NCBI RefSeq assembly: GCF_014610845.1
Contig: NZ_JABTCG010000001.1
Coordinates: 868,001 to 932,000, forward strand
Direction: 5' to 3'
Length of the DNA: 64,000 bases
From: Maribacter arenosus
Lineage (GTDB): Bacteria > Bacteroidota > Bacteroidia > Flavobacteriales > Flavobacteriaceae
Shown piece after piece: positions 36,490 to 45,301 of this stretch. Each line of letters begins with the position of its first letter. The first letter of the stretch is position 1. Under the pieces are notes generated by a model. The model saw only the letters and a program-made list of their open reading frames with translations. It searched no databases and had not been told where the DNA came from. The position numbers and the translations under genes are program-made.

Positions 36490-37609
36490 TATTAATACGG
36501 ATGGAAGGATTTTAAACCAATTAAGGATTTTGAAAGAATGGAACACAGAGTTGGAAGTTGATCTTATTGTTTTTCCTGATAAAAAGGTGACCATTTCTTT
36601 TGATGATACGGTTAAATTACACCAAATTAATACAAGGTTAAGACATAATACCTTTTTGAGGATATTTACGGTTCTTGAATTTACTTTTAAAGCGTTTAAA
36701 TTATTGAATAAATTAAAACCAAGGATTGTCCATGCACAAGATTCTGCCGTACTACTCCCTGTACTATTATACAGAGTACTAAATCCCAAGAAATTTTATT
36801 TGATATATGACGATCACGAGGTACCCAATGAAAACGAATCTTACTTAAAACAAATCATGAATGCATTAGAAAATATTCTAATCAAAAAATCCGATGCCGT
36901 AATAATGGCAAATAAGGAGCGCATGCTATATTTAGGAGAAAAACTACAACTGACTAATAATCAATATTACTTTTTAAACTTGCCATACTATGATGTTAAT
37001 CCAAATACAGTCACCTCAGCGTTGATGGAATCAAAATTGGATGAATTGGAATTACGGAAAAAACAGGGGACTAAATTTATTATACATCAGGGGCCTTTAC
37101 ATATTGAAAGAGGAAGGCAGAAACTCGCTGACCTTTGCAAAAACCTACCCAAGCCTTATGTCATCCTTTTATTGGGGGGTACGGAAGCGGACTTTATCAA
37201 ATTTAAGGAGGAGAACGAGTTACCAGATAATAAATTCTTTTTTGTAGGTAGAGTGAATTATGAAGTGTTGCCCTTATATTGGAAAAAAGGATCTGCTAGT
37301 ATCGTGATGTACCTGCCTACCTATACCAATAATAGGCTATGCGCACCCAATAGGTTGTATTTATCCTATTTTTTGGGTCTGCCGATTATTGTAAATAAAA
37401 ACAACCCGGTATTATATGATTTTATCAATGTTAATAAGGCAGGAGGATTTGTAGAAGACTATTTGGAGCATCCTAATATTGAATTTTTCGACCAATTGAA
37501 TAATTTAATTATCGGCGATTCCGCAAAAGAAAGGCTTCTGGATACTGAAAAAAGCAAACTAATAGATTTGTATTCTAGCTTAATTGACAATGTTCCAATA
37601 ACTGGTTAA
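36458..37609 (+). CDS. Glycosyltransferase, GT4-like
   Basis: This 383-residue GT-B fold glycosyltransferase has an N-terminal domain with NTDGRILNQLRILKEW and VHAQDSAVLLPVLL, and a conserved YDDHEVPNENESYL. In the C-terminal domain, HQGPLHIERGRQKL and VILLLGGTEADF lead to FVGRVNYEVLPLYWKKGSASIVMY and CAPNRLYLSYFLGLPIIV, the usual donor-binding region. The donor cannot be read from sequence. After its TAA the same frame stays open with coding-like content to 37723 (see separate entry). Confidence 0.82.
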   Translation: MNNAAFIAKTNINTDGRILNQLRILKEWNTELEVDLIVFPDKKVTISFDDTVKLHQINTRLRHNTFLRIFTVLEFTFKAFKLLNKLKPRIVHAQDSAVLLPVLLYRVLNPKKFYLIYDDHEVPNENESYLKQIMNALENILIKKSDAVIMANKERMLYLGEKLQLTNNQYYFLNLPYYDVNPNTVTSALMESKLDELELRKKQGTKFIIHQGPLHIERGRQKLADLCKNLPKPYVILLLGGTEADFIKFKEENELPDNKFFFVGRVNYEVLPLYWKKGSASIVMYLPTYTNNRLCAPNRLYLSYFLGLPIIVNKNNPVLYDFINVNKAGGFVEDYLEHPNIEFFDQLNNLIIGDSAKERLLDTEKSKLIDLYSSLIDNVPITG

Positions 37610-37723
37610 TTAAACTCAACTAATTATGGAAAACAAATAGATTTGGACAATGTGGAAATAGTAGCGAAATCTATTGAAGATTTCAATGATATAGAAAAAA
37701 TGGGAATAAAAAAATTTTTGTAA
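37610..37723 (+). pseudogene. Coding-like tail after the GT4 stop, possible transferase remnant
   Basis: In the frame of the preceding glycosyltransferase, after its TAA at 37607-37609, 37 further codons follow to TAA at 37721-37723. They read NYGKQIDLDNVEIVAKSIED and then DFNDIEKMG. This looks like a glycosyltransferase C-terminus. It has no start codon of its own near the beginning, so it is either the lost tail of the gene upstream or the relic of another transferase. Confidence 0.4.
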
Positions 37724-37785
37724 TCGACTATCCTGGATTGCCATAGGCACTTCCGACCATCTCAAAGGGAGGTGAATTCGGTAAC

Positions 37786-37818
37786 CCTGTCTGCGGCAGG
37801 CAGGCCCAAGGCGAAGCC
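37786..37818. repeat. Two small GC-rich hairpins (REP-like)
   Basis: CCTGTCTGCGGCAGGCAGG (37786-37804) folds on itself apart from one mismatch, and AGGC-GAA-GCCT (37808-37818) forms a second hairpin. The local GC content stands out from the AT-rich surroundings. It sits in the 285-base gap between the GT4 gene and the PglC-like gene, beside remnant coding DNA. Confidence 0.5.
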
Positions 37819-37894
37819 TCTAGGAATTCCTTTCGATTAATAGTTTAAATTACGAAACGCTTGCAAATTAATATCTTAAAAGTATTGACAGCTT

Positions 37895-38506
37895 ATGATT
37901 TCTTATAGAAACCACATAAAAGTAGTATTAGACTTTGTTGTAGCATTTTTGCTCATGACTTTATTAAGTCCTATCTTGATTATTGTAACTATCGGGTTGT
38001 ATTTTGTCAACGATGGATCTCCATTTTTTTTCCAATTACGTCCAGGACAAAACGAAAAGATTTTCAGCATTATTAAGTTTAAAACGATGACAGACAAGCG
38101 GGATGCCCAAGGAAAGCTCTTGCCCGATTCAGAGCGGTTAACACGATTAGGAAAATTGGTGCGCAAATCTTCAGTAGACGAACTACCGCAATTACTCAAT
38201 GTACTTAAAGGCGATATGAGTATCGTAGGTCCTAGACCCTTGCTACCGGAGTATTTACCCCTTTATACTAAACATCAGGCGAGACGTCATGAGGTACGGC
38301 CCGGGATTACCGGTTGGGCACAGGTAAATGGCAGGAATGCCATAAGCTGGGAAGAAAAGTTTAATTTTGATGTTTGGTATGTAGAAAACCAATCGTTAAC
38401 TTTAGATTTGAAGATACTTTTGTTAACCATTAAGAAGGTGTTTGCCCGGGAAGGGGTAAACCAAACCGGGGAAGCAACGACCACCCCATTTAAAGGAAGC
38501 TTATGA
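37895..38506 (+). CDS. PglC-like initiating sugar-phosphate transferase
   Basis: This 203-residue monotopic phosphoglycosyl transferase begins repeat-unit assembly by moving a sugar phosphate from UDP to undecaprenyl phosphate. A single N-terminal hydrophobic re-entrant helix (DFVVAFLLMTLLSPILIIVTI) is followed by FKTMTD, SSVDELPQLLNVLKGDMSIV with the catalytic Asp-Glu pair, and GPRPLLPEYL. It has the short PglC size, without the extra membrane helices of WbaP. With PglD, E and F homologues in the locus, UDP-di-N-acetylbacillosamine is the likely substrate. It overlaps the next gene by four bases. Confidence 0.9.
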   Translation: MISYRNHIKVVLDFVVAFLLMTLLSPILIIVTIGLYFVNDGSPFFFQLRPGQNEKIFSIIKFKTMTDKRDAQGKLLPDSERLTRLGKLVRKSSVDELPQLLNVLKGDMSIVGPRPLLPEYLPLYTKHQARRHEVRPGITGWAQVNGRNAISWEEKFNFDVWYVENQSLTLDLKILLLTIKKVFAREGVNQTGEATTTPFKGSL

Positions 38507-39114
38507 TCAATATTTATGGGGCAAGTGGGCATGCCAAAGTGGTACTCGATATTGCAAAATCCATAAATTTGGAAATAGCGGAGGTTTATGATGATAATGC
38601 CGCACTCAAGGAGGTTGCTGGGTTTCGCATTCAACAACCCCAAAAAGGGGTAAAGATTTCCAACGTTGTCATTACCATTGGTAACAATGCTATTAGGAAA
38701 AGGATCGCACAGGAAAAAGTACTCACTTTAGCAGCCTGTTTGGTGCATCCTTCCGTACAAGTGGGGGGCGCGGTCTCCATAGGCGAAGGCACCGTGTTGA
38801 TGCCCAATGTGGTCGTCAACAATTCGGCAAAAATAGGTAAAAACTGTATCCTTAATACGGCATCTGTTATTGAGCATGATTGTGAATTGGGAGACTTTGT
38901 GCACCTCTCCCCAAACGCTGCCTTGGCAGGTGGGGTGAGCGTGGGGGAAGGCACCCATATAGGGGCCAATGCAGTTGTAATTCCCTGTGTAAAAATCGGG
39001 AAGTGGGCGGTTGTAGGAGCAGGGGCGGTTATCCTAAGGGATATTCCCGATTATGCCGTGGTCGTTGGCAATCCAGGAAAAATAATAAAATACGGTAAAA
39101 GAATTCACGGATAA
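38503..39114 (+). CDS. PglD-like nucleotide-sugar N-acetyltransferase
   Basis: This 203-residue enzyme resembles PglD, which acetylates the 4-amino group of UDP-4-amino-4,6-dideoxy-GlcNAc. The N-terminal Rossmann-like domain starts INIYGASGHAKVVLDIA. Hexapeptide left-handed beta-helix repeats then run to the end (IGEGTVLMPNVVVN, HDCELGDFVHLSPNA, GEGTHIGANAVVIP). The histidine in IEHDC is the family's catalytic base. It is coupled to the PglC-like gene. Directly downstream lies a decayed pglE start, matching the usual C-D-E order. Confidence 0.9.
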   Translation: MINIYGASGHAKVVLDIAKSINLEIAEVYDDNAALKEVAGFRIQQPQKGVKISNVVITIGNNAIRKRIAQEKVLTLAACLVHPSVQVGGAVSIGEGTVLMPNVVVNNSAKIGKNCILNTASVIEHDCELGDFVHLSPNAALAGGVSVGEGTHIGANAVVIPCVKIGKWAVVGAGAVILRDIPDYAVVVGNPGKIIKYGKRIHG

Positions 39115-39123
39115 CATTAAAGT

Positions 39124-39297
39124 ATGGCTTTCTTCCCTATATGGGATAAGAAGGCAAGGGTATGTTCAAAAAGTCTTGATACCATTGTGCAGCCCATTGG
39201 GCCTCACTTCAATGGGTTTGAAGGGGATTTAAAAACATTTTTAGAAGATGGTCTTAAAGAAGAGGCCGGGAGAAAATATATTATACTTTATATTTAA
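39124..39297 (+). pseudogene. N-terminal remnant of a PglE-like aminotransferase
   Basis: A 57-codon frame beginning ten bases after the PglD-like gene contains PIGPHFNGFEGDLKTFL. The intact PglE-like enzyme at 47233-48366 has PLGPNVTGFERDIQSYL at the matching point, preceded in both by an Asp-Thr pair. The part before it (FFPIWDKKARVC) has already lost the normal SSPHMGG motif, and after about residue 45 the frame ends without the PLP domain. The product cannot be functional. Confidence 0.75.
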
Positions 39298-39477
39298 ATA
39301 GCTTTCGATAGAACAGCCTTACGCCCTATTCTTCCACAAGAAATCTAAACAAATAGTGTAAGTTTCTCCCGTTTCGTTTGTTATGGGTTCAAATATTGCG
39401 TATTAGTTTACCGTACCGGCATCAAAATGTATTCTTCGCTCACCACTTCCTTCCCATAGAAGACCCGTAGTGTCAAT

Positions 39478-41181
39478 TTAATCATCAATGCTTGGACAAG
39501 CTTCAAAAGGTATAGTTGGTTCTATATATGAATATGTTGTTGGAGCCATTACAGAAGTTTTTCCACCGACATAAGTATTATCTGTGGACATTTGAAAATA
39601 ATCTGTTGGCTCACGAACTACCTTTACTTTATTAGTTGCACCGAAAGTACAATTAGCAAAACTTATATTTTGTATAGTACCAATACCAGCGGTATATGCA
39701 GTAAATCCATTCTGTGAAAAACCAACGTGTCCTCCTGTAAAAGAACAATTCCTAAAGTCTGCTCCTGCCGGGCCAAATTGCCCCACAACAAGAACTTCAG
39801 TGTACCAAGAAGCAAAAGGAGCGTCAGGATGACCTTGGAATGTACAACCGCAAACCACATTATTGGTGGCCCCTGTTGCAGAACTACCAGATGAAATAAC
39901 AAACAGTCCAGCAGGACCAAGTCCACCTTCAGATTCGGATACTAAATTAGGATTGTCATTGGCAGCGGCAGTAAAAACACAATTAACCCAAGTGGTATTG
40001 CCGATAAAACATTTAACTGTTCTCCTTTGAGCATCACTTATATTCACATTCTCAAACCAAAAGGAGAGAGGGCTATTGCTTGTGTCCCTTCCCGGGGAGT
40101 TAAGTGTTATCCCGCCTGCATCTTCTCCCCATAATTCATATAAACTAGAATTTTTATACACTATTTGGGTATCTTGAGTTGGTGTGTCTTGGGCACTTAC
40201 TAAAAAACCATGTACCATTCCGGGATTATTGCCTGATGAACCATCGCTATTATAACTCCTTAGCTTAAATATATTAACATTATCAAAAATTGATTGTCCA
40301 TATACACCGGGAACATCATATACCATAAGACGGATACCATTAGCATTGTCGTATATAACATCGTAAATATCTATATTCTTAAAATTCACCCTTGATTTAA
40401 TATCCACTACGCTACCTCCTTTATCATTCCCATCTAAATTTAGATTTGTTATTGTAGTCAGCGTATTGCTGTAATTCCTTTTATCTATATTAAGCATCCA
40501 ATGTACATGCGCTTTCCTAGTGATGGTAGAACCATTGAAATCGATGGTTTGCGCCATGTTTCTGTCAATATCAAGTGTTCCACTTATTAAATATGTTTTA
40601 TTTGGTTCTGAAGTTATATTAGTCTCATTGTCTAAAGCGTTCTGTATAGAAGCGGTATCGTCCGTTACTCCATCCCCTACAGCCCCGTAAGTGCTTAGAT
40701 ATACCCCTTCCTGTCTGGCGGCATTGTCCCCTGCTGTAATCACAACACTAGCTTCTTCCGAAGAAGCTGCACCATCCCCATTTACCACCTCGGCGGTATA
40801 GGTAAATGTATCTACAACTTCACCTGCTGCAGTATTTGCAGCATCCGAAACCTGTTCGATTATTTCGGCATTGGGCGTATAGGTTAACGTTTCATCACTA
40901 TTAATAGCCACGGTACCATTAGCTGGTGTAGAAGTTTCCGAAATTACAACCTCTGCTCCATTTTCAAAGGTATCATTAGCCAAAACATCGAGGATTATAC
41001 TGCCACTTAATGATACTTGGTAGGTATCATCTACAACAAGATTCGCAATACCCTTTGATACTGAAGTATCTGAAATCACATAATCCGTTAACAAATCGGA
41101 ATCCTTGGAACAAGAAAATTGAAAAATAACTACAAAACAAAGCAATAGCAATTTTAGTGGGGGTAGGGAGTTTAAATTCAT
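39478..41181 (-). CDS. Lipoprotein with Ig-like and pectate-lyase-fold (right-handed beta-helix) domains
   Basis: This 567-residue surface or periplasmic lipoprotein starts LLLLCFVVIFQFSC, a lipobox, followed by a Ser/Asp linker. Residues ~45-150 form an Ig/cadherin-like domain (VLANDTFENGAEVVI, VDTFTYTAEVVNGDG). From ~155 onward, VYLSTYGAVGDGVTDDTASI is the standard start of the pectate-lyase superfamily beta-helix, with many short strand repeats up to the C-terminus. Phage tailspikes and polysaccharide lyases or epimerases share this fold, so it may trim or modify the exported polysaccharide. No catalytic residues can be assigned. In frame after the TAA, 24 further sense codons (39406-39477) read on. 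Confidence 0.75.
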   Translation of the reverse strand: MNLNSLPPLKLLLLCFVVIFQFSCSKDSDLLTDYVISDTSVSKGIANLVVDDTYQVSLSGSIILDVLANDTFENGAEVVISETSTPANGTVAINSDETLTYTPNAEIIEQVSDAANTAAGEVVDTFTYTAEVVNGDGAASSEEASVVITAGDNAARQEGVYLSTYGAVGDGVTDDTASIQNALDNETNITSEPNKTYLISGTLDIDRNMAQTIDFNGSTITRKAHVHWMLNIDKRNYSNTLTTITNLNLDGNDKGGSVVDIKSRVNFKNIDIYDVIYDNANGIRLMVYDVPGVYGQSIFDNVNIFKLRSYNSDGSSGNNPGMVHGFLVSAQDTPTQDTQIVYKNSSLYELWGEDAGGITLNSPGRDTSNSPLSFWFENVNISDAQRRTVKCFIGNTTWVNCVFTAAANDNPNLVSESEGGLGPAGLFVISSGSSATGATNNVVCGCTFQGHPDAPFASWYTEVLVVGQFGPAGADFRNCSFTGGHVGFSQNGFTAYTAGIGTIQNISFANCTFGATNKVKVVREPTDYFQMSTDNTYVGGKTSVMAPTTYSYIEPTIPFEACPSIDD

Positions 41182-42074
41182 GGGGAAAAATTAAGTCAAG
41201 AATAAGATGATAATTTATATTTGGGTTCAACAAAATTATTTAAAAATTAATTGATAACGATGAAATACATCATATTTTCGATGAACTGCATTTTTTTAAT
41301 ATTAGTACTTATACGCGTGAATTCATTCCCTTGGATGTTCAAAACTACTATTCTCGATGAACGGCTTGTTTTTTTAACATTATCTTCGTAAATCATGCAT
41401 TAAATACAAACTTACCTTTATGGATATATTTACTTGCTTTATTCATCGGATACCATTTTTGATTTGAAGTAACCGAATTATCGACTCCTATATTTTTCTC
41501 CTTTTATGTTTAATCCGTTTGAAGGTCATAAAGAAGAAATAGACCAATTTGACAAAACCTACTAATTGTTAACTACACTACTCTAAACTACCTACTAAAA
41601 AATGTATGGACAATAAATTGGTTGGGAAAGCCTCTAATACCCAATTGGATTTTTAAAGGTATTTACAGAGTTGAAGAAGTGGAAAGAAGATAAATGCTAA
41701 AAAAATCGCATGGAAGCTCTGTCTTCTTTATTGTCAAATGTTGTCCTCCCTTTAATGTCATGAACAAATTCTGAAAATAAAAATATAGTATTTTGGAATG
41801 GTGTCCGTTGTTCCTAATAACTTGATCTCAGATGACCAACCAGATGTTATAGGTTTTATTGACTGCCAGAAAAACCGCTCTGGAAGAACCAAACTTCCAA
41901 AGGAGCGCGATATGGAATTTCGTATGACAAACTATAACCAAAATATGGTTTAGGAAATGAATTTAGAAAATATTGAGAAATAAAACTACAATACTAAATA
42001 CTATGTTTAGGCATTCGAAAGGTTTGTCAATAAACCGATGAACCCGGTTACAAATTTTTGCAAATGGAATTCGT
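41182..42074. other. Long gene-free region with decayed sequence
   Basis: These 893 bases lie between the wzc stop and the start of the beta-helix lipoprotein, both minus strand. They contain two similar T-rich blocks (CGATGAACTGC at 41279 and CGATGAACGGC at 41355) and a hairpin with 11-bp arms and a 3-base bulge at 41876-41907. An interrupted plus-strand frame from 41912 reads MEFRMTNYNQNMV, stop, EMNLENIEK. The last may be the start of a lost transposase, but I cannot confirm it. A possible minus-strand -7 box (TAATTTTG) lies at 41231-41238. Confidence 0.4.
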
Positions 42075-44465
42075 TTAAAATTTCCACCACTTTTTCACGG
42101 TTTTTCCATAACCGTACCCATATTTCCCCCCATATCCCAATTTGGAATCTTCTACTCCATTGACAACAAAAGACAATCCATTGAGTTTACCTTCTTTATG
42201 TAGCTTAAGCGGATATTCCAATACTTTTAACTCGGTCACTTCTGCCCGGGTCACATATAAGATCTGATGGGCAAATTCACTTATTAAAAGGGTGTCGGTA
42301 ACTACCATCAATGGAGCTGTATCCACTATGATATAATCATACTGATCGACCACATCGTCCAACAATTCTTTCATTCGCCCGTTCATCAATAATTCTGCAG
42401 GGTTTGGGGGTATTTTTCCAGAATAGATAACGTCAACGGTTTGTTCATGGGCCAGTAGGGTCGCGATGATATCCTTACTCTCCAAAGTTTGATCCACTAA
42501 ATATTCGGTAAGCCCATTATCCCCTTTATTCCTAGTAGCCTTGCCTAGTTTGTCCACATTTTTTCCGGAATAAAACTGGTATATTTTAGGGTTTCTAATA
42601 TCAGCTCCGATTAACAATACTTTTTTATCGGTATTGGCAAAAATCATAGCTAAGTTTGAGGCTACCAAAGTTTTACCTTCGCCCGAAACACTTGAAGTTA
42701 CATAGATGATATTCCCTCTATGCGCTTTCTTCTTTTTGGATTTGATCACGTAGTCCAAATTGGTCCGAAGAATACGCAGGGATTCTGCCAATACAGTTCG
42801 CTCACCTAGTTTAACGAGCTTATTTTCCTTTTTGGAAATTTTTGGAAGCTCGGCCAATACTGGAATATCCCCGGTCAATTTTTCCAGACCAACCTTATTA
42901 TGCACTTTATTATCCATTAAAGAATTGACATATATAATAGAAAATGGCACTAATAACCCGAGAAGTAAAGAAACCAATAACACAACTTTCTTTTTTGGGG
43001 AAATCGGAAAGTCACTGACTGCATAGGCACCATCCACAACGTTGGACTTTGCCGCCGAAGAGGCAAAGGCTATTTGTGCTTCTTCCCGTTTTTGCAACAA
43101 ATACAAATACAAAGACTCTGTGGTTTCTTGCTGTCTCGATATATCCCTTAAGGCTTGTTCATTTTTTGGAGCCGAGTATATTCTAGAGTTAATTTTTGAT
43201 AGACGACTACTCAAATCATTGACTTGAAGCCCCAAATTATTGGTCATCCCATTTAAACTTGTACGCATACTGCGTTTAAGTCCGGCGAGTTGCTGGTCTA
43301 AGTTTACGATAATCGGATTTTTGTCATTGGAACTCTCCAACAATCGCTTACGTTCCAAAGCCAGTTCATTGTATCTTTGGGTTGTAGTGGCTATTGACTG
43401 GTCTGCTAATCCAATATTCGAAGGAAGCAACTCGAATCCATCATCATTATCAATGATATCCTTCATCGAAGAGGCAATATCCAATTGTATGGCTGCATCC
43501 TGTAATTGTTGTTGATTTTGAGCCCCAAGATTAAGATTCAGATTGGTTTGGGTTGCAATGTCCGTCAAACCCCGGTTCGATTTAAATTCTACAGCGGACT
43601 CATCCGCACTCGTTAAGTTGGATGAAATTTTTGTTATTCTATCATTAATAAACTCCGATGTTCTATCGGCCAGCGCCTTTTTATCATCAATGTCATTTTG
43701 ATTATAGATTGCTATCAATGTATTTATAACGTCTTGTGCCCTTGGAACAATAGCATCATTTAAAGTAATTGTTAGAATCTTAGATCTAAAATTGTCGACC
43801 GTGATATCCAAGGCATTCTGATAGTATGCTGCCACTGAAGACAATGGGTTAACGGACACAGAATATTTATTTGTTCCTGATTTAGGTGGGTTCAAATTAT
43901 TGGGAGTTACAATTATATCCCCAACAGGTGAAGCAATTGTTTTTCCATAGGCGTACATGGTTGTAGGCCCATTATCGTTCTCAGAATACTCAAAAGATGT
44001 ATCCGATGACAAGGTAATAAAGAAACTTGCTCTCGAATTATGGACAAGGGAATCCGGGGCAAGAAAATTGATATTAAATGGAGGGCCTGGGTCCCGATAA
44101 ATAGCCGAACTTTTAATATTACCTAAGGCATTTATATTTATATTAAGTCCTAATTTCTTAACCAAGGCAATTAGGTTGGATCTAGATTTCAATATCTCAA
44201 TTTCGTCCTCAATTTGTATACCGCCTGCCCCTAAAATACCCAAGTCTTCAAAAACACTGATTTGGGAGGATCCCTCTGTATTCTCCAATATTTGGATTTG
44301 TGCTTCTACAGCATATTGAGGGATAGCATAACGGATATACATATACCCAAAAAGCAAAGCAATTAGTCCCGATACAACAAACCATTTCCAACTTCTCAGA
44401 TAAGGTTTCAGAAGTTCTCTATAATCAGGGTTTTCCTGCGGAAGATTTGTAGGTTCCTTATTCAT
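42075..44465 (-). CDS. wzc: Wzc-type polysaccharide co-polymerase / tyrosine autokinase
   Basis: This 796-residue inner-membrane protein controls chain length and export. There is a short cytoplasmic start, then membrane helix 1 (WFVVSGLIALLFGYMYI). A long periplasmic region with coiled coil (~60-490) follows, then membrane helix 2 (VVLLVSLLLGLLVPFSIIYV). The C-terminal BY-kinase domain has Walker A SSVSGEGKTLVASNLA, A' LLIGADIRNPKIY and Walker B YDYIIVDTAPL. The tail GYGGKYGYGYGKTVKKWWKF supplies the tyrosine cluster that is phosphorylated. It is last in the operon pglE-pglF-wza-wzc and the probable partner of the CpsB-type phosphatase. Confidence 0.95.
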   Translation of the reverse strand: MNKEPTNLPQENPDYRELLKPYLRSWKWFVVSGLIALLFGYMYIRYAIPQYAVEAQIQILENTEGSSQISVFEDLGILGAGGIQIEDEIEILKSRSNLIALVKKLGLNININALGNIKSSAIYRDPGPPFNINFLAPDSLVHNSRASFFITLSSDTSFEYSENDNGPTTMYAYGKTIASPVGDIIVTPNNLNPPKSGTNKYSVSVNPLSSVAAYYQNALDITVDNFRSKILTITLNDAIVPRAQDVINTLIAIYNQNDIDDKKALADRTSEFINDRITKISSNLTSADESAVEFKSNRGLTDIATQTNLNLNLGAQNQQQLQDAAIQLDIASSMKDIIDNDDGFELLPSNIGLADQSIATTTQRYNELALERKRLLESSNDKNPIIVNLDQQLAGLKRSMRTSLNGMTNNLGLQVNDLSSRLSKINSRIYSAPKNEQALRDISRQQETTESLYLYLLQKREEAQIAFASSAAKSNVVDGAYAVSDFPISPKKKVVLLVSLLLGLLVPFSIIYVNSLMDNKVHNKVGLEKLTGDIPVLAELPKISKKENKLVKLGERTVLAESLRILRTNLDYVIKSKKKKAHRGNIIYVTSSVSGEGKTLVASNLAMIFANTDKKVLLIGADIRNPKIYQFYSGKNVDKLGKATRNKGDNGLTEYLVDQTLESKDIIATLLAHEQTVDVIYSGKIPPNPAELLMNGRMKELLDDVVDQYDYIIVDTAPLMVVTDTLLISEFAHQILYVTRAEVTELKVLEYPLKLHKEGKLNGLSFVVNGVEDSKLGYGGKYGYGYGKTVKKWWKF

Positions 44466-44490
44466 TTTAAAGTAAAGTAAACATCAGATT

Positions 44491-45267
44491 TTATAATCTA
44501 GTAATTAGAAGTATGGATGATGTAATTAATAAGGAGGCAATCGATATTGCAACACTAGTGTTTTGGTTGATAGTTGATGACCTTATAGCTGAATTATTGG
44601 GTTCTACATACACCACATCGTTCTGGGTAAGATAATATACGGGGGACATGGCCATATTCTTCGAAGTTAAATCGATACGATTATATACTTTGGTACCATT
44701 AAAATCCCTTATAACCAAAACATTATTCCGAACACTCCTAATTGTCAAATCCCCGGCAAATCCCAAAGCCTCCAAAATCGTGATTTGCTCCCCATTAACG
44801 GGGTAAGTACCTGGCCTTCCGACCTCTCCCAACACAGTAACCGTAAAGTTCCTGAGTCTTATATTTATTATGGGGTCTTTTAAATATTCAGATAATCGAT
44901 CTCTTAGAAGTATTCGCAGTTCCTCTGGAGATAGCCCCTCAACCTTTATTTTACCGATAACTGGAAAATCAATTTCGCCCGCCTGATCTACTAAGTAATC
45001 CAATTGTTCTGGTTGCCCACGCATTTCCGCACCTCCTACAAATAAGTTGAAGGGCATACTTGCCTCAGGATTTAAGGAAGAGACATGAATTCCTATTAGA
45101 TCATCAACCTTGAATTTTGAAATAAAGGTATTCGTGTTGACTTGGGTTTCAAAATTCCCGGTATCCTGGAAATAGACCACCTCTTTACGCGAAGCGCAGG
45201 AGGTAATGAATATAACGCCCATCAAGAAAACTATAGGACGCATGTAAATCGCAATTTTTTCAAACAT
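44491..45267 (-). CDS. wza: Wza-type polysaccharide export lipoprotein
   Basis: This protein of about 258 residues is the outer-membrane-associated export channel component. The signal MRPIVFLMGVIFITSC (lipobox) comes shortly after the chosen start. The poly-export domain (FKVDDLIGIHVSSLNPEA, then VIGKIKVEGLSPEELRILL) and one SLBB domain (VLGEVGRPGTYPVNGEQITI) follow. Unlike E. coli Wza, it ends in a single hydrophobic helix (ISIASLLITSSILLITRL). A longer frame opening at 45363 overlaps pglF by 62 bases and places 40 non-signal residues before the lipobox, so I prefer 45267 (45243 is also possible). Confidence 0.92.
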   Translation of the reverse strand: MFEKIAIYMRPIVFLMGVIFITSCASRKEVVYFQDTGNFETQVNTNTFISKFKVDDLIGIHVSSLNPEASMPFNLFVGGAEMRGQPEQLDYLVDQAGEIDFPVIGKIKVEGLSPEELRILLRDRLSEYLKDPIINIRLRNFTVTVLGEVGRPGTYPVNGEQITILEALGFAGDLTIRSVRNNVLVIRDFNGTKVYNRIDLTSKNMAMSPVYYLTQNDVVYVEPNNSAIRSSTINQNTSVAISIASLLITSSILLITRL

Positions 45268-45301
45268 AATGATCGTTTTATAGTGCAAGTATACTAAAAA
45301 A

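Noticed and set aside
41279-41381. Functional tandem repeat (CGATGAAC blocks)
   Set aside because: Only two degenerate T-rich copies 76 bases apart; too little to call an element.
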